A DNA stretch of 38,294 nt, taken from assembly GCF_001028175.1 (NCBI RefSeq), contig NZ_AEJF01000053.1, forward strand, positions 1 to 38,294, read 5' to 3'. Below, piece after piece: positions 15,605 to 23,951 of the stretch. Numbering within the stretch: position 1 is the first letter of the stretch; every line of letters begins with the position of its first letter. Under the pieces are notes generated by a model. That model did not search any database. It saw only the letters and a list, made by a program, of their open reading frames with translations, and was not told where the DNA came from. The translations under genes were made by a program, and so were the position numbers. The stretch is from Caballeronia mineralivorans PML1(12). Its GTDB lineage: Bacteria; Pseudomonadota; Gammaproteobacteria; Burkholderiales; Burkholderiaceae.

Positions 15605-16789
15605 ATGTCCAACACACGCAATCGGAAATACGCTGCGCTTGGCGCAACGCTCGTCTTGGCCGGGGCAGGCGCATTGACGGTATTTCATGGTCACGGCGAT
15701 TCGCCGGTCAACTCGGCGGTTGCCGCGTCGAATGCCGCACCGCCGACGGAAGTCGATGTGGCTCCGGTTGTTGCCAGGTCGGTGACGGATTACCAGAGCT
15801 ATTCCGGACGGCTGGAAGCGATCGATAAAGTGGAGATCCGGCCGCTCGTGTCGGGCACCATTGTCGCGGTGCACTTCAAGGACGGCGCGTTGGTCAAGAA
15901 AGGCGACCCGTTGTTCACTATCGATCCGCGCCCTTACGTCGCGGAAGTGGATCGTGCTTCAGCGCAGCTAGCGGCGGCGCAAGCGCGCAATGGTTATACG
16001 TCCACCGACGCCGCGCGCGCGGACCGCTTGCTGGTGGATAACGCCATCGCCAAGCGCGACTACGATCAGGCCCAAAACGCCGCGCGTGAAGCGCAGGCGA
16101 ATTTGAAGGCGGCGCAAGCAGCGCTCGAAACAGCGAAGATCAATCTGGGTTACACGAACATTGTCGCGCCGGTATCGGGCCGTGTGTCGCGTGCCGAGAT
16201 GACGGTGGGCAACATCGTCTCTACGGGGTCGAGTGCCCCGTTGCTTACCACGCTCGTCTCGGTCTCGCCCATCTATGCATCGTTCGATGTCGACGAGCAA
16301 ACGTATCTGCGGTATCTCAGCCATGACTCGCGTGGAAGTGTGCCGGTCTCGCTCGGGCTGGCGAACGAGGACGGCTACTCGCGCGAAGGCAAGGTCGACT
16401 CGGTGGATAACCGCCTTGATACCGGCTCGGGCACGATCCGGGTGCGCGCGCGATTCGACAACGGCGACGGTGCGTTGTTACCCGGGCTCTATGCGCGCAT
16501 CAAGGTGGGTGGAGGCGCGCCGCATCCGGCAGTGCTGATCGACGATGCCGCGATTGGCACCGATCAGGACAAGAAGTTCGTGATGGTCGTGGATCACGAC
16601 AACCGTGCACAGTACCGGGAGGTGACGCTGGGCACGCAGAACGACGGGCTGCGCGTGATCGTCAAGGGTCTCCAGCCGGGCGAGCGGATTGTCATCAACG
16701 GCTTGCAACGGGTGCGGCCGAACGACGTCATCAAGCCGAACGTGGTCGTCATGTCCGGCACATCCACACCGGTCAAGGACGCTTCATAG
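15605..16789 (+). CDS. ceoA: RND efflux periplasmic adaptor (membrane fusion protein)
   Basis: A 394-residue HlyD/AcrA-type adaptor that links the inner-membrane pump to the outer-membrane channel. An N-terminal hydrophobic segment (residues 9-27) acts as signal or anchor; no lipobox Cys is present, unlike AcrA. The lipoyl halves VEIRPLVSGTIVAVHFKDGALVKKGDPLFTIDPRPY and IVAPVSGRVSRAEMTVGNIV flank a helical hairpin of about residues 115-180; beta-barrel and membrane-proximal domains follow. GGAG lies 7 nt before the ATG. It most resembles CeoA/BpeE/MexE by context and length. Confidence 0.92.
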   Translation: MSNTRNRKYAALGATLVLAGAGALTVFHGHGDSPVNSAVAASNAAPPTEVDVAPVVARSVTDYQSYSGRLEAIDKVEIRPLVSGTIVAVHFKDGALVKKGDPLFTIDPRPYVAEVDRASAQLAAAQARNGYTSTDAARADRLLVDNAIAKRDYDQAQNAAREAQANLKAAQAALETAKINLGYTNIVAPVSGRVSRAEMTVGNIVSTGSSAPLLTTLVSVSPIYASFDVDEQTYLRYLSHDSRGSVPVSLGLANEDGYSREGKVDSVDNRLDTGSGTIRVRARFDNGDGALLPGLYARIKVGGGAPHPAVLIDDAAIGTDQDKKFVMVVDHDNRAQYREVTLGTQNDGLRVIVKGLQPGERIVINGLQRVRPNDVIKPNVVVMSGTSTPVKDAS

Positions 16790-16856
16790 GGCGTGTGCTT
16801 CCAGGCAGCGCCACCCGAACGCTCATGCACCCTCTCATGCAGATAAACAAACCGTC

Positions 16857-19800
16857 ATGAACATCTCCAAGTTTTTTATCGACCGACCTATTTTTGCGGG
16901 CGTGTTGTCGACGATCATTCTGTTGGCCGGGGTGATCGCCATGTTCAACCTGCCGATCTCCGAGTATCCAGAAGTCGTGCCGCCGTCGGTGATCGTAAAT
17001 GCGCAGTATCCGGGCGCCAATCCGAAGGTCATTGCGGAGACGGTCGCTTCGCCGCTGGAAGAGCAGATCAACGGCGTCGAGAACATGTTGTACATGCAGT
17101 CGCAAGCCAACAGCGACGGCAAGCTGACATTGACCGTCACGTTCAAGCTGGGCATGGACCCGGACAAAGCACAGCAGCTCGTGCAGAACCGCGTCTCGCA
17201 GGCGCTGCCGCGTCTTCCTGACGACGTGCAACGGCTCGGCGTGACGACCATCAAGTCATCGCCGACGCTGACCATGGTCGTTCACCTTATCTCGCCCAAC
17301 GGCCGCTACGAGTCAACGTATCTGCGCAACTACGCGCTGATCAACGTCAAGGACAGGCTCGAACGAATCCAGGGCGTAGGGCAGGTCGACCTGTGGGGTT
17401 CGGGCGATTATTCGATGCGCGTGTGGCTCGATCCGCAGAAGGTCGCCGAGCGAGGCATGACAGCAACTGACATAGTCAATTCGATCCGCGAGCAGAACAT
17501 CCAGGTAGCGGCCGGTGTGATCGGATCGTCACCGACCACGGCGAACGTACCCCTGCAATTGAACATCAATACGCAAGGGCGCTTGCAGACCGAAGCTCAG
17601 TTCCAGGACATCGTGCTGAAGACTTCGCCGGATGGCGCTGTCACGCATTTGCGCGACGTAGCGCGTGTCGAATTGGCCGCGTCCGACTATGCACGGCGCG
17701 CGCTGCTTGACAACAAGTCCGCGGTCGCCCTGACGATCTTTCAACAACCGGGCGCGAATTCACTGCAAATATCGGATCAAGTCCGGCAGTCAATGAAGGA
17801 GATGCAAGTCGACATGCCGCCGGGCGTGAAGTATGAGATCGTCTATGACCCCACGCAGTTCGTGCGCTCGAGCATTGACGCGGTGATTCATACGCTGATT
17901 GAAGCCATTGCGCTGGTCGTGCTGGTGGTGATTGTGTTCCTGCAGACATGGCGTGCCTCGATCATTCCGTTGCTTGCGGTCCCGGTGTCGATCATCGGGA
18001 CGTTTTCGCTGCTGCTGGCATTCGGCTTCTCGATCAATGCACTGTCGCTGTTCGGCATGGTGCTGGCGATCGGCATTGTGGTGGACGACGCAATCGTGGT
18101 GGTGGAGAACGTCGAGCGAAACATCTCGTCCGGACTTTCAGCACGGGATGCGACCTATCAGGCGATGCAGGAGGTGAGCGGACCGATCATCGCGATTGCG
18201 CTTACTCTCGTCGCCGTGTTCGTACCGCTGGCGTTCATGTCGGGCCTGACGGGTCAGTTCTATAAGCAGTTTGCGATGACCATCGCCATCTCCACGGTGA
18301 TCTCCGCGTTCAACTCGTTGACCTTGTCGCCGGCGCTCGCAGCACTGCTGCTGAAGGGACACGATCAACCGAAGGACTGGCTGACGCGTGGCATGGATCG
18401 CGTGTTCGGTGGGTTCTTCAGGCTCTTCAACAAGGTGTTCCATCGCGGTTCTGAAAACTACAGCAAAGGCGTGGCGACCTTCGTCAATCGCAAGGCAGCG
18501 ATCCTGGGGATCTATCTGGTCCTGCTGGGCGGCGCGGTGCTGATGGAGAAAATTGTCCCGGGCGGTTTCGTGCCGGCGCAGGACAAGCAATATCTCATTG
18601 GCATTGTCCAGTTGCCCAACGGCGCTTCGCTCGATCGTACGGAGGACGTTGTCCGCCAGATGGGCGAGATCAGCAAGAACGTTCCGGGCGCAATCTCCGC
18701 CGTGCAGTTTCCCGGTCTATCGATCAACGGTTTTACCAACTCGTCCAGCGCCGCCGTCGTGTTTTTCGGGTTGACGCCGTTCGATGAACGTAAATCAAGC
18801 ACGGTCACCGCCAGTGGTGTGTCGGCCGAACTCAACAAGCGGTTTTCGACGATCAAGGGCGCGTTTATTGCTGTGTTCCCGCCGCCGCCGGTCCTGGGGC
18901 TGGGAACGCTGGGTGGCTTCAAACTGCAGATCGAAGATCACCAGGCATTAGGCTATTCCGCGTTGAACGACGCCACGCAGGCGTTCATCAAACGCGCGGC
19001 GCAAACGCCGGAACTGGGGCCCTCATTCTCCAGCTATCAGATCAATGTGCCGCAACTGAACGTCGATCTGGACCGGGTCAAGGCGAAACAGCTTGGGGTG
19101 TCGGTAACGGATGTGTTCAGCACGATGCAGGTCTATCTTGGCTCGTTCTATGTGAATGACTTCAACAAGTTCGGCCGGGTGTACCAGGTACGCGTGCAGG
19201 CAGACGCGCCGTTCCGCTCGAGCACCGACGCCATCGGTTTGCTCAAGACTCGCAACGCCAATGGCGAAATGGTGCCTTTGTCCTCGCTCGTCAAGGTGAC
19301 GCCGACGTTCGGGCCCGAGATGGTCGTGCGCTACAACGGCTATACCGCAGCCGATATCAACGGCGGCCCGGCACCCGGCTATTCGTCCGGTCAGGCACAG
19401 GCGGCCGTCGCGCGTATCGCAGCCGAGACACTGCCGCGCGGCTTCAAGTTCGAATGGACCGACCTGACGTACCAGCAGGAGCTGGCGGGCAACGCGGCGC
19501 TGGTGGTATTTCCTGTCAGCGTGCTTCTCGTGTATCTGGTATTGGCTGCCCTGTACGAAAGCCTGACGTTGCCGCTCGCGGTGATTCTGATAGTGCCCAT
19601 GAGTATTTTCTCGGCGCTGCTGGGCGTCTGGCTGACTCACGGCGACAACAATATCTTTACGCAAATTGGCTTGATGGTGCTGGTCGGTCTGTCGGCTAAA
19701 AACGCAATTCTCATTGTGGAGTTTGCGCGGGAGCTGGAGATGCAGGGACGGTCGATTGTCGAAGCGGCTATCGAGGCAAGCCGCTTGCGTTTGCGTCCTA

Positions 19801-20051
19801 TCCTGATGACGTCTATCGCTTTCATCATGGGCGTGGTGCCGCTTGTGATTTCGTCAGGCGCCGGGTCGGAGATGCGCAAAGCCATGGGCATTGCCGTGTT
19901 CTTCGGCATGCTTGGCGTAACGCTCTTCGGGTTGCTGCTCACGCCCGTGTTCTACGTGGTGCTGCGTAAGCTCGCTGGCAACGAGCATGTAGTGGACAAG
20001 CATGGCTTGCATCCGCACATGCGCGGTATCGACGCATCGATCGAGGCTTAA
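16857..20051 (+). CDS. ceoB: RND multidrug efflux transporter (CeoB/BpeF/MexF-like)
   Basis: A 1064-residue HAE1-family proton-driven pump; MexF has almost the same length. The start MNISKFFIDRPIFAGVLS is the family hallmark. Transmembrane helix 4 carries the proton-relay pair in GIVVDDAIVVVENVER, and helix 10 has the partner Lys in GLSAKNAILIVEF. Two large periplasmic loops with the PLQLNINTQGRLQTEAQF and related segments define the drug-binding porter domain. The ATG at 16857 is 67 nt after the adaptor gene; the frame extends upstream to 16689 inside ceoA and was discarded. The pump is expected to export chloramphenicol, fluoroquinolones, trimethoprim or salicylate-like aromatics, by analogy with the homologous Burkholderia systems. 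Confidence 0.95.
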   Translation: MNISKFFIDRPIFAGVLSTIILLAGVIAMFNLPISEYPEVVPPSVIVNAQYPGANPKVIAETVASPLEEQINGVENMLYMQSQANSDGKLTLTVTFKLGMDPDKAQQLVQNRVSQALPRLPDDVQRLGVTTIKSSPTLTMVVHLISPNGRYESTYLRNYALINVKDRLERIQGVGQVDLWGSGDYSMRVWLDPQKVAERGMTATDIVNSIREQNIQVAAGVIGSSPTTANVPLQLNINTQGRLQTEAQFQDIVLKTSPDGAVTHLRDVARVELAASDYARRALLDNKSAVALTIFQQPGANSLQISDQVRQSMKEMQVDMPPGVKYEIVYDPTQFVRSSIDAVIHTLIEAIALVVLVVIVFLQTWRASIIPLLAVPVSIIGTFSLLLAFGFSINALSLFGMVLAIGIVVDDAIVVVENVERNISSGLSARDATYQAMQEVSGPIIAIALTLVAVFVPLAFMSGLTGQFYKQFAMTIAISTVISAFNSLTLSPALAALLLKGHDQPKDWLTRGMDRVFGGFFRLFNKVFHRGSENYSKGVATFVNRKAAILGIYLVLLGGAVLMEKIVPGGFVPAQDKQYLIGIVQLPNGASLDRTEDVVRQMGEISKNVPGAISAVQFPGLSINGFTNSSSAAVVFFGLTPFDERKSSTVTASGVSAELNKRFSTIKGAFIAVFPPPPVLGLGTLGGFKLQIEDHQALGYSALNDATQAFIKRAAQTPELGPSFSSYQINVPQLNVDLDRVKAKQLGVSVTDVFSTMQVYLGSFYVNDFNKFGRVYQVRVQADAPFRSSTDAIGLLKTRNANGEMVPLSSLVKVTPTFGPEMVVRYNGYTAADINGGPAPGYSSGQAQAAVARIAAETLPRGFKFEWTDLTYQQELAGNAALVVFPVSVLLVYLVLAALYESLTLPLAVILIVPMSIFSALLGVWLTHGDNNIFTQIGLMVLVGLSAKNAILIVEFARELEMQGRSIVEAAIEASRLRLRPILMTSIAFIMGVVPLVISSGAGSEMRKAMGIAVFFGMLGVTLFGLLLTPVFYVVLRKLAGNEHVVDKHGLHPHMRGIDASIEA

Positions 20052-20066
20052 CAGAACGGAATGGAC

Positions 20067-21587
20067 ATGACAAAACCATATTTAAGCAACCGGGGTTGGG
20101 GCTTGTCGGCATTGTTGCTGGTGCTGGCCGGGTGCTCGCTGGCGCCGGTGTATGAAAGGCCTGATGTGAACGCCCCGGCCGCGTTCAAGGAAACACCGGT
20201 TCAATCGAGCGCTGGCGATACCGCTGCCCAAGCGGACGCCGGCACATGGAAGACCGCGCAACCGTCGGATCATATTGCCCGCGGCCAATGGTGGACCATT
20301 TTCGATGACGCCACGCTGAACGATCTCGAGCAACAAGCGCTGGATGCCAACCAGAACCTGAAAGCAGCGACGGCGCGCGTGAAGGAATCGCGAGCCATTC
20401 AGCAAACGGCCCGCTCCGGTTTGTTTCCATCGATAGACGCGGGATTCGGACCAACGCGCGAAAAGGTTTCCCCTGCGTCGCTGCTTGAAGCTGATGGCGT
20501 CAACGTGCCGTCGCAGACCTTATGGCGCGCACAGGCCACGGCGTCCTATGAAGTCGATTTGTTCGGCCGGGTATCCGATTCAGTGAAGGCTGCCGGCGCG
20601 GATGCCGAGCAAACCGAAGCGTTGCTTCGTTCAGTGCAGTTGGCTTTGCAAGCGGACGTGGCGCAGAATTACTTCAACTTGCGTGAACTGGACTCGGAGC
20701 TGGAGGTTTATACGCGAACGGTTGCGCTGCGCGAACAAACGCTTGAACTCGTGCAGCATCGCTTCAATGAGGGGGACATCAGCGAACTGGACGTGGCCCG
20801 AGCGAAGTCCGAACTCGCTACCGCGCGCTCCGACGCGATGACCGCGCAGCGGCTGCGTGCATCCTCCGAGCACAGCCTTGCGGTTCTGCTGGGCAAGGCG
20901 CCGGCACAGTTCTCCATGGCGGCAAACCCGCTTGTGCCGGTGCAGATCCGCATTCCGCCGGGCTTGCCATCTTCACTGCTGGAACGCCGGCCGGACATTG
21001 CCGCCGCCGAGCGTGCAATGGCTGCGGCCAATGCACGGATTGGCGTGGCCAAGTCCGCCTACTTTCCGTCGCTGTCGCTCACGGGTGCGGCAGGGGTCGA
21101 ATCCGCCACGCTAGGCGATCTTTTCAAATGGTCGAGCCGCGCTTTCCTCCTTGGGCCATTGGCCGGGACCGCGCTTGCTGTGCCTGTCTTTGACGGAGGG
21201 CGGCGCAAGGGCAACCTCGCGAACGCTCGCGCCGTGTTCGAGGAGGCCGCGGCGAATTACAGGCAGCAGGTGCTGGTTGCGTTCCAAGAGGTCGAGAACA
21301 ACCTTTCGGATCTGCGCATTCTGGAGGAGCAAACACGCACGGAAGCGCAAGCCGTCAGCGCGTCCAATCGTGCCGCCACAATTTCCAGGGCGCAGTATAC
21401 GGAAGGCGCCGTTAACTACCTCGACGTGATCGATGCAGAACGCACCACGCTGCAGACGCAGCGGGCCGCAGTGCAATTGTCGGGTGTGCAGGCAGTCGCA
21501 ACGGTTAATCTGATCCGGGCATTGGGCGGCGGGTGGGGCGATTCGGTAGCGGCAAGCTCGTCGGAATCGAGCGTCGCGCAGCGCTGA
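20067..21587 (+). CDS. opcM: RND outer-membrane efflux lipoprotein (OpcM/OprC/OprN-like)
   Basis: A 506-residue TolC-type channel of the NodT lipoprotein subfamily. The lipobox LAGC places the lipidated Cys at residue 23 of this start, after a hydrophobic signal. Two repeated halves of long helices and beta hairpins follow, each with the family pattern (QTLWRAQATASYEVDLFGRVSD and the later LERRPDIAAAERAMAAANARIGVAKSAYFPS). It would form the trimeric exit duct for the ceoAB pump. An ATG lies at 20061 and another in frame at 20067; the ribosome site CGGA ends at 20060, which gives good spacing only to 20067. The gene starts 15 nt after ceoB and ends 21 nt before the convergent racemase-like gene. 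Confidence 0.92.
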   Translation: MTKPYLSNRGWGLSALLLVLAGCSLAPVYERPDVNAPAAFKETPVQSSAGDTAAQADAGTWKTAQPSDHIARGQWWTIFDDATLNDLEQQALDANQNLKAATARVKESRAIQQTARSGLFPSIDAGFGPTREKVSPASLLEADGVNVPSQTLWRAQATASYEVDLFGRVSDSVKAAGADAEQTEALLRSVQLALQADVAQNYFNLRELDSELEVYTRTVALREQTLELVQHRFNEGDISELDVARAKSELATARSDAMTAQRLRASSEHSLAVLLGKAPAQFSMAANPLVPVQIRIPPGLPSSLLERRPDIAAAERAMAAANARIGVAKSAYFPSLSLTGAAGVESATLGDLFKWSSRAFLLGPLAGTALAVPVFDGGRRKGNLANARAVFEEAAANYRQQVLVAFQEVENNLSDLRILEEQTRTEAQAVSASNRAATISRAQYTEGAVNYLDVIDAERTTLQTQRAAVQLSGVQAVATVNLIRALGGGWGDSVAASSSESSVAQR

Positions 21588-21608
21588 CTGAGGCTAAGGT
21601 CAACGCGA

Positions 21609-22385
21609 TCATTGGGCAAACAACCTCCCGAGATGAGGCTCCCGGTCTTCCACGCCTGCTAGCCGCAACGCGTGCCAAGCCATCGCGAAGTTGCTGGATA
21701 TCACCGGCTTGCCGATCCTTGCCTCAAGCTCTGGAATCAGTTCGGCGATGCGCAAGCTCGTGCATGAGACGAAAACAGCGTCCACGTCTGGGTTCTCTGC
21801 AAGGCGCTCCACGGCGGCTCGCAGAGAGGCCGCGTCTATCCGTGCCACCTCGTTGTCATTCGCATGCTCGAACGACGCCATGCGCGTAATGCCGACGCCG
21901 CGTGCCTCGATGTAGTCGCGCATATAGTCGTTAATCGAGCGCACATAGGGCGTCAACAGTCCGGCGCGCTGAATGCCCAGTGCGCGTAGCGCAGCGAGCG
22001 CGCCGGTAATCGGTGTGGTACACGCGACGCCCGGGCGCGCTTCGTGGATGCGCGCGAATACGTTTTCCTCGCCGATCACCATCGATGCCGACGTGCAGCC
22101 AAACGCCACGACATCGATCCGCTCGGCGGGACGAATCAGCGCGACCGCCGATGCGATGCGCGCATCCATCTCCAACAGCCGTTCGGGCGTGATGTCCGGC
22201 GAGTTGAGCACGCGGCTTTCGTAGAACGCCACGCCATCTTGCGTCAGCAGGCGGCGCCATTCGTGTTCGATCGTGTGATCGGTGGCAAGGACCACGAGCC
22301 CAATGGCGGCACGCCGGCAGATGCCGTCGTCCAGCACGAAATCGAGCCTTGCGTAGGCATCATCCTGCAGTGGGATCGTGCTCAT
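21609..22385 (-). CDS. EutA/maleate isomerase-like Asp/Glu racemase superfamily enzyme
   Basis: A 258-residue protein of the Asp/Glu racemase superfamily with both catalytic cysteines: Cys97 in FGCTSASMV and Cys208 in SCTSLRIAEL. The GCTSAS motif and the IGEENV segment resemble maleate cis-trans isomerases and EutA of ectoine utilisation. No ectoine hydrolase genes are nearby, so an ectoine role is not supported. It overlaps the DadA-like gene by 4 nt (ATGA), so the two are co-translated; racemisation or isomerisation of the substrate or product of that dehydrogenase is the simplest reading. The frame upstream to 22475 lies in the dehydrogenase gene and was discarded. It converges tail to tail with the efflux operon. 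Confidence 0.82.
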   Translation of the reverse strand: MSTIPLQDDAYARLDFVLDDGICRRAAIGLVVLATDHTIEHEWRRLLTQDGVAFYESRVLNSPDITPERLLEMDARIASAVALIRPAERIDVVAFGCTSASMVIGEENVFARIHEARPGVACTTPITGALAALRALGIQRAGLLTPYVRSINDYMRDYIEARGVGITRMASFEHANDNEVARIDAASLRAAVERLAENPDVDAVFVSCTSLRIAELIPELEARIGKPVISSNFAMAWHALRLAGVEDREPHLGRLFAQ

Positions 22386-23626
22386 TTCAGTGTCATCCCT
22401 GTCATGTCGAGTTCGGGTTGGCGGCCGGCCATGATGTCGACCAGCAGTTTCGCAGTGCCACACGACATCGTCCACCCCATGTGTCCGTGGCCCGTGTTCA
22501 GATACAGGTTCCTGTGATGCGTGCGGCCGATCAACGGCGTTCCCTCGGGCGTCATCGGGCGAAGACCCGCCCAGTACGACGGGCTGTCATAGTCGGCGCC
22601 ATCCGGGAACAACTCGCGTGCGGCCTGCAGCATCTGCCTGAAGTCGGCGGGGGTGTGGTGGGTGTCGTAGCCGGCGAACTCGGCGGTCGCCGTAAAACGC
22701 AGCCGTTGGCCAAAACGTGCCCATGCCACGAGATTGTTCTCATCGACGCCGCCCAGCGTCGGCGGACGGTGATTCGGCCCAACAGGGAACGTGGCCGAAT
22801 AACCCTTCACCGGGTACACCGGTAGTCGATAGCCCAATCGACGCGCCACAATGGGCGACCAGGAGCCGAGCGCGAGGACGAACTCGTCGCCTTGCACGAG
22901 CCCCGCCGGCGTACGCACCCCGACTACCTGGTCGCCGGACGCCTCGATCGCGCTAATGGACGTATCGAATTTGAAACGCACGCCCAGGCGCTCGCACACC
23001 GACTTCAGCCCGCAGGTGAACAAACGCGCATCACCGCTTTCATCGGTTGGGCAATAAATCGCGCCTGCGATCCTGTCACGGGCGGGCCCAAGCGCCGGTT
23101 CCCGCGCGACCACCTGCGCCGCATCGAGCGTTTCGAGTCTCAGCCCGTTGTCCGCGAGGATCGACATGTTCTGCGTGCCTCGCGCGAAAGAAGCTTCGTC
23201 GCGATAGAGATACAACAGGCCGCGGCTGGTGCGATCGTATTCCAGGCGTTCGGCCGCGGTGAGCTGCTGCAATTGACTCTGTGCGTAGCGGCAAAGCCTC
23301 ACCTTGCGCGTCGTGTTCTGACGCGAACGCTCCGCCGTGCAATTGAGCAGAAACTGGAAGCACCAGGCCCACATGTGAGGATCTGCGTTGAGCTTGAGCC
23401 GTAGCGCCTGCCCCTCGACGAAGAGTGACTTCAGTAGGATTTTCGGCGCACGCGGAGACGCCCACGTATACGAGTGCCCCGGCGCGACCAGACCGGCGTT
23501 GGCAAAGCTGGTCTCGAGCGCGACGCCTGGCTGGCGGTCGATCACCGTCACCTCGCGGCCCTCTTTGGCGAGGTAGTAGGCGGCCGTGACCCCCGCGATT
23601 CCGCCCCCCAGCACAACGCTTCTCAT
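22382..23626 (-). CDS. D-amino-acid dehydrogenase-like FAD oxidoreductase (DadA family)
   Basis: A 414-residue DAO-family flavoprotein. The FAD motif VVLGGGIAGVTAAYYLAKEG starts at residue 4. FANAGLVAPGHSYTWASPRAPKILLKSLF is characteristic of DadA, as are WAWCFQFLLNC and the C-terminal LNTGHGHMGWTMSCGTAKLLVDIMAG. DadA deaminates D-amino acids to 2-oxo acids and gives the electrons to the respiratory chain at the inner membrane. GGAG is 6 nt before the ATG. A strong hairpin lies just before the ribosome site. It is divergent from a Liv-type importer, which may bring in its substrate. Divergence from canonical DadA and the co-translated racemase-like gene suggest an uncommon amino acid; this is inference. 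Confidence 0.88.
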   Translation of the reverse strand: MRSVVLGGGIAGVTAAYYLAKEGREVTVIDRQPGVALETSFANAGLVAPGHSYTWASPRAPKILLKSLFVEGQALRLKLNADPHMWAWCFQFLLNCTAERSRQNTTRKVRLCRYAQSQLQQLTAAERLEYDRTSRGLLYLYRDEASFARGTQNMSILADNGLRLETLDAAQVVAREPALGPARDRIAGAIYCPTDESGDARLFTCGLKSVCERLGVRFKFDTSISAIEASGDQVVGVRTPAGLVQGDEFVLALGSWSPIVARRLGYRLPVYPVKGYSATFPVGPNHRPPTLGGVDENNLVAWARFGQRLRFTATAEFAGYDTHHTPADFRQMLQAARELFPDGADYDSPSYWAGLRPMTPEGTPLIGRTHHRNLYLNTGHGHMGWTMSCGTAKLLVDIMAGRQPELDMTGMTLK

Positions 23627-23643
23627 GCGTGACTCCGGTGTCG

Positions 23644-23675
23644 ACCAGAGTTGGCGCTTCAGCGCTTACTCTGGT
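23644..23675. promoter_or_regulatory. Extended dyad in the leader of the DadA-like gene
   Basis: ACCAGAGT (23644-23651) and ACTCTGGT (23668-23675) are perfect inverse complements, with GCGCT/AGCGC inside. In minus-strand RNA this forms a long hairpin whose base is about 8 nt upstream of the GGAG ribosome site. It may be an operator, an attenuator or a translation-control element. Confidence 0.5.
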
Positions 23676-23676
23676 C

Positions 23677-23731
23677 CCATGCAAAGCTGCTTGTCTTTTA
23701 AAAATACGATGTTGCCGGCACTTTTGCATGG
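23677..23731. repeat. 9-bp inverted repeat CCATGCAAA / TTTGCATGG
   Basis: Perfect 9-bp arms at 23677-23685 and 23723-23731, 37 nt apart, within the divergent spacer. The distance of about 46 bp centre to centre would suit two regulator sites on nearly the same DNA face. A related TTTCATGG occurs near 23796. Confidence 0.4.
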
Positions 23732-23781
23732 TGGTTTATACGCAGATACCCTATACGGCCCAAATGTGCGGCGAGACCTAT

Positions 23782-23802
23782 CATGAAAGGAGTGCTTTCA
23801 TG
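23782..23802. promoter_or_regulatory. 8-bp perfect palindrome covering a Shine-Dalgarno and ATG
   Basis: CATGAAAG-GAGTG-CTTTCATG. The plus-strand RNA would fold so that AAAGGAG and the ATG at 23800 are sequestered. It may be an operator for the Liv operon or the control hairpin of a short leader peptide. It lies about 150 nt before the binding-protein gene. Confidence 0.45.
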
Positions 23803-23859
23803 GTTGCGCTGCGACGAGTCCCGAGAATCAGGCTACTGATCTGGCGGGTTACGACTTGA
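23800..23859 (+). CDS. Possible 19-residue leader peptide
   Basis: An AAAGGAG ribosome site, 7 nt from an ATG, opens a frame of 19 codons rich in Arg and Val/Leu/Ile that ends 92 nt before the substrate-binding protein gene. The start is buried in the palindrome at 23782-23802. A leader peptide for the transport operon is possible, but the peptide has no run of one amino acid and the reading frame may be chance. Confidence 0.2.
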   Translation: MVALRRVPRIRLLIWRVTT

Positions 23860-23951
23860 ATGCGGACGCAGGTTTCCATTCGTTTCTGATGTCACCGGTA
23901 CAGCCGTGTGGCGGATCGGTCCGATCCCTTTCACAATAAGGAGTCACGAAC

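Noticed and set aside
21609..23626. Ectoine utilisation (eut/doe) locus
   Set aside because: The EutA-like protein alone suggests it, but no ectoine hydrolase, deacetylase or other Eut enzyme is present; DadA and Liv neighbours fit D-amino acids better.
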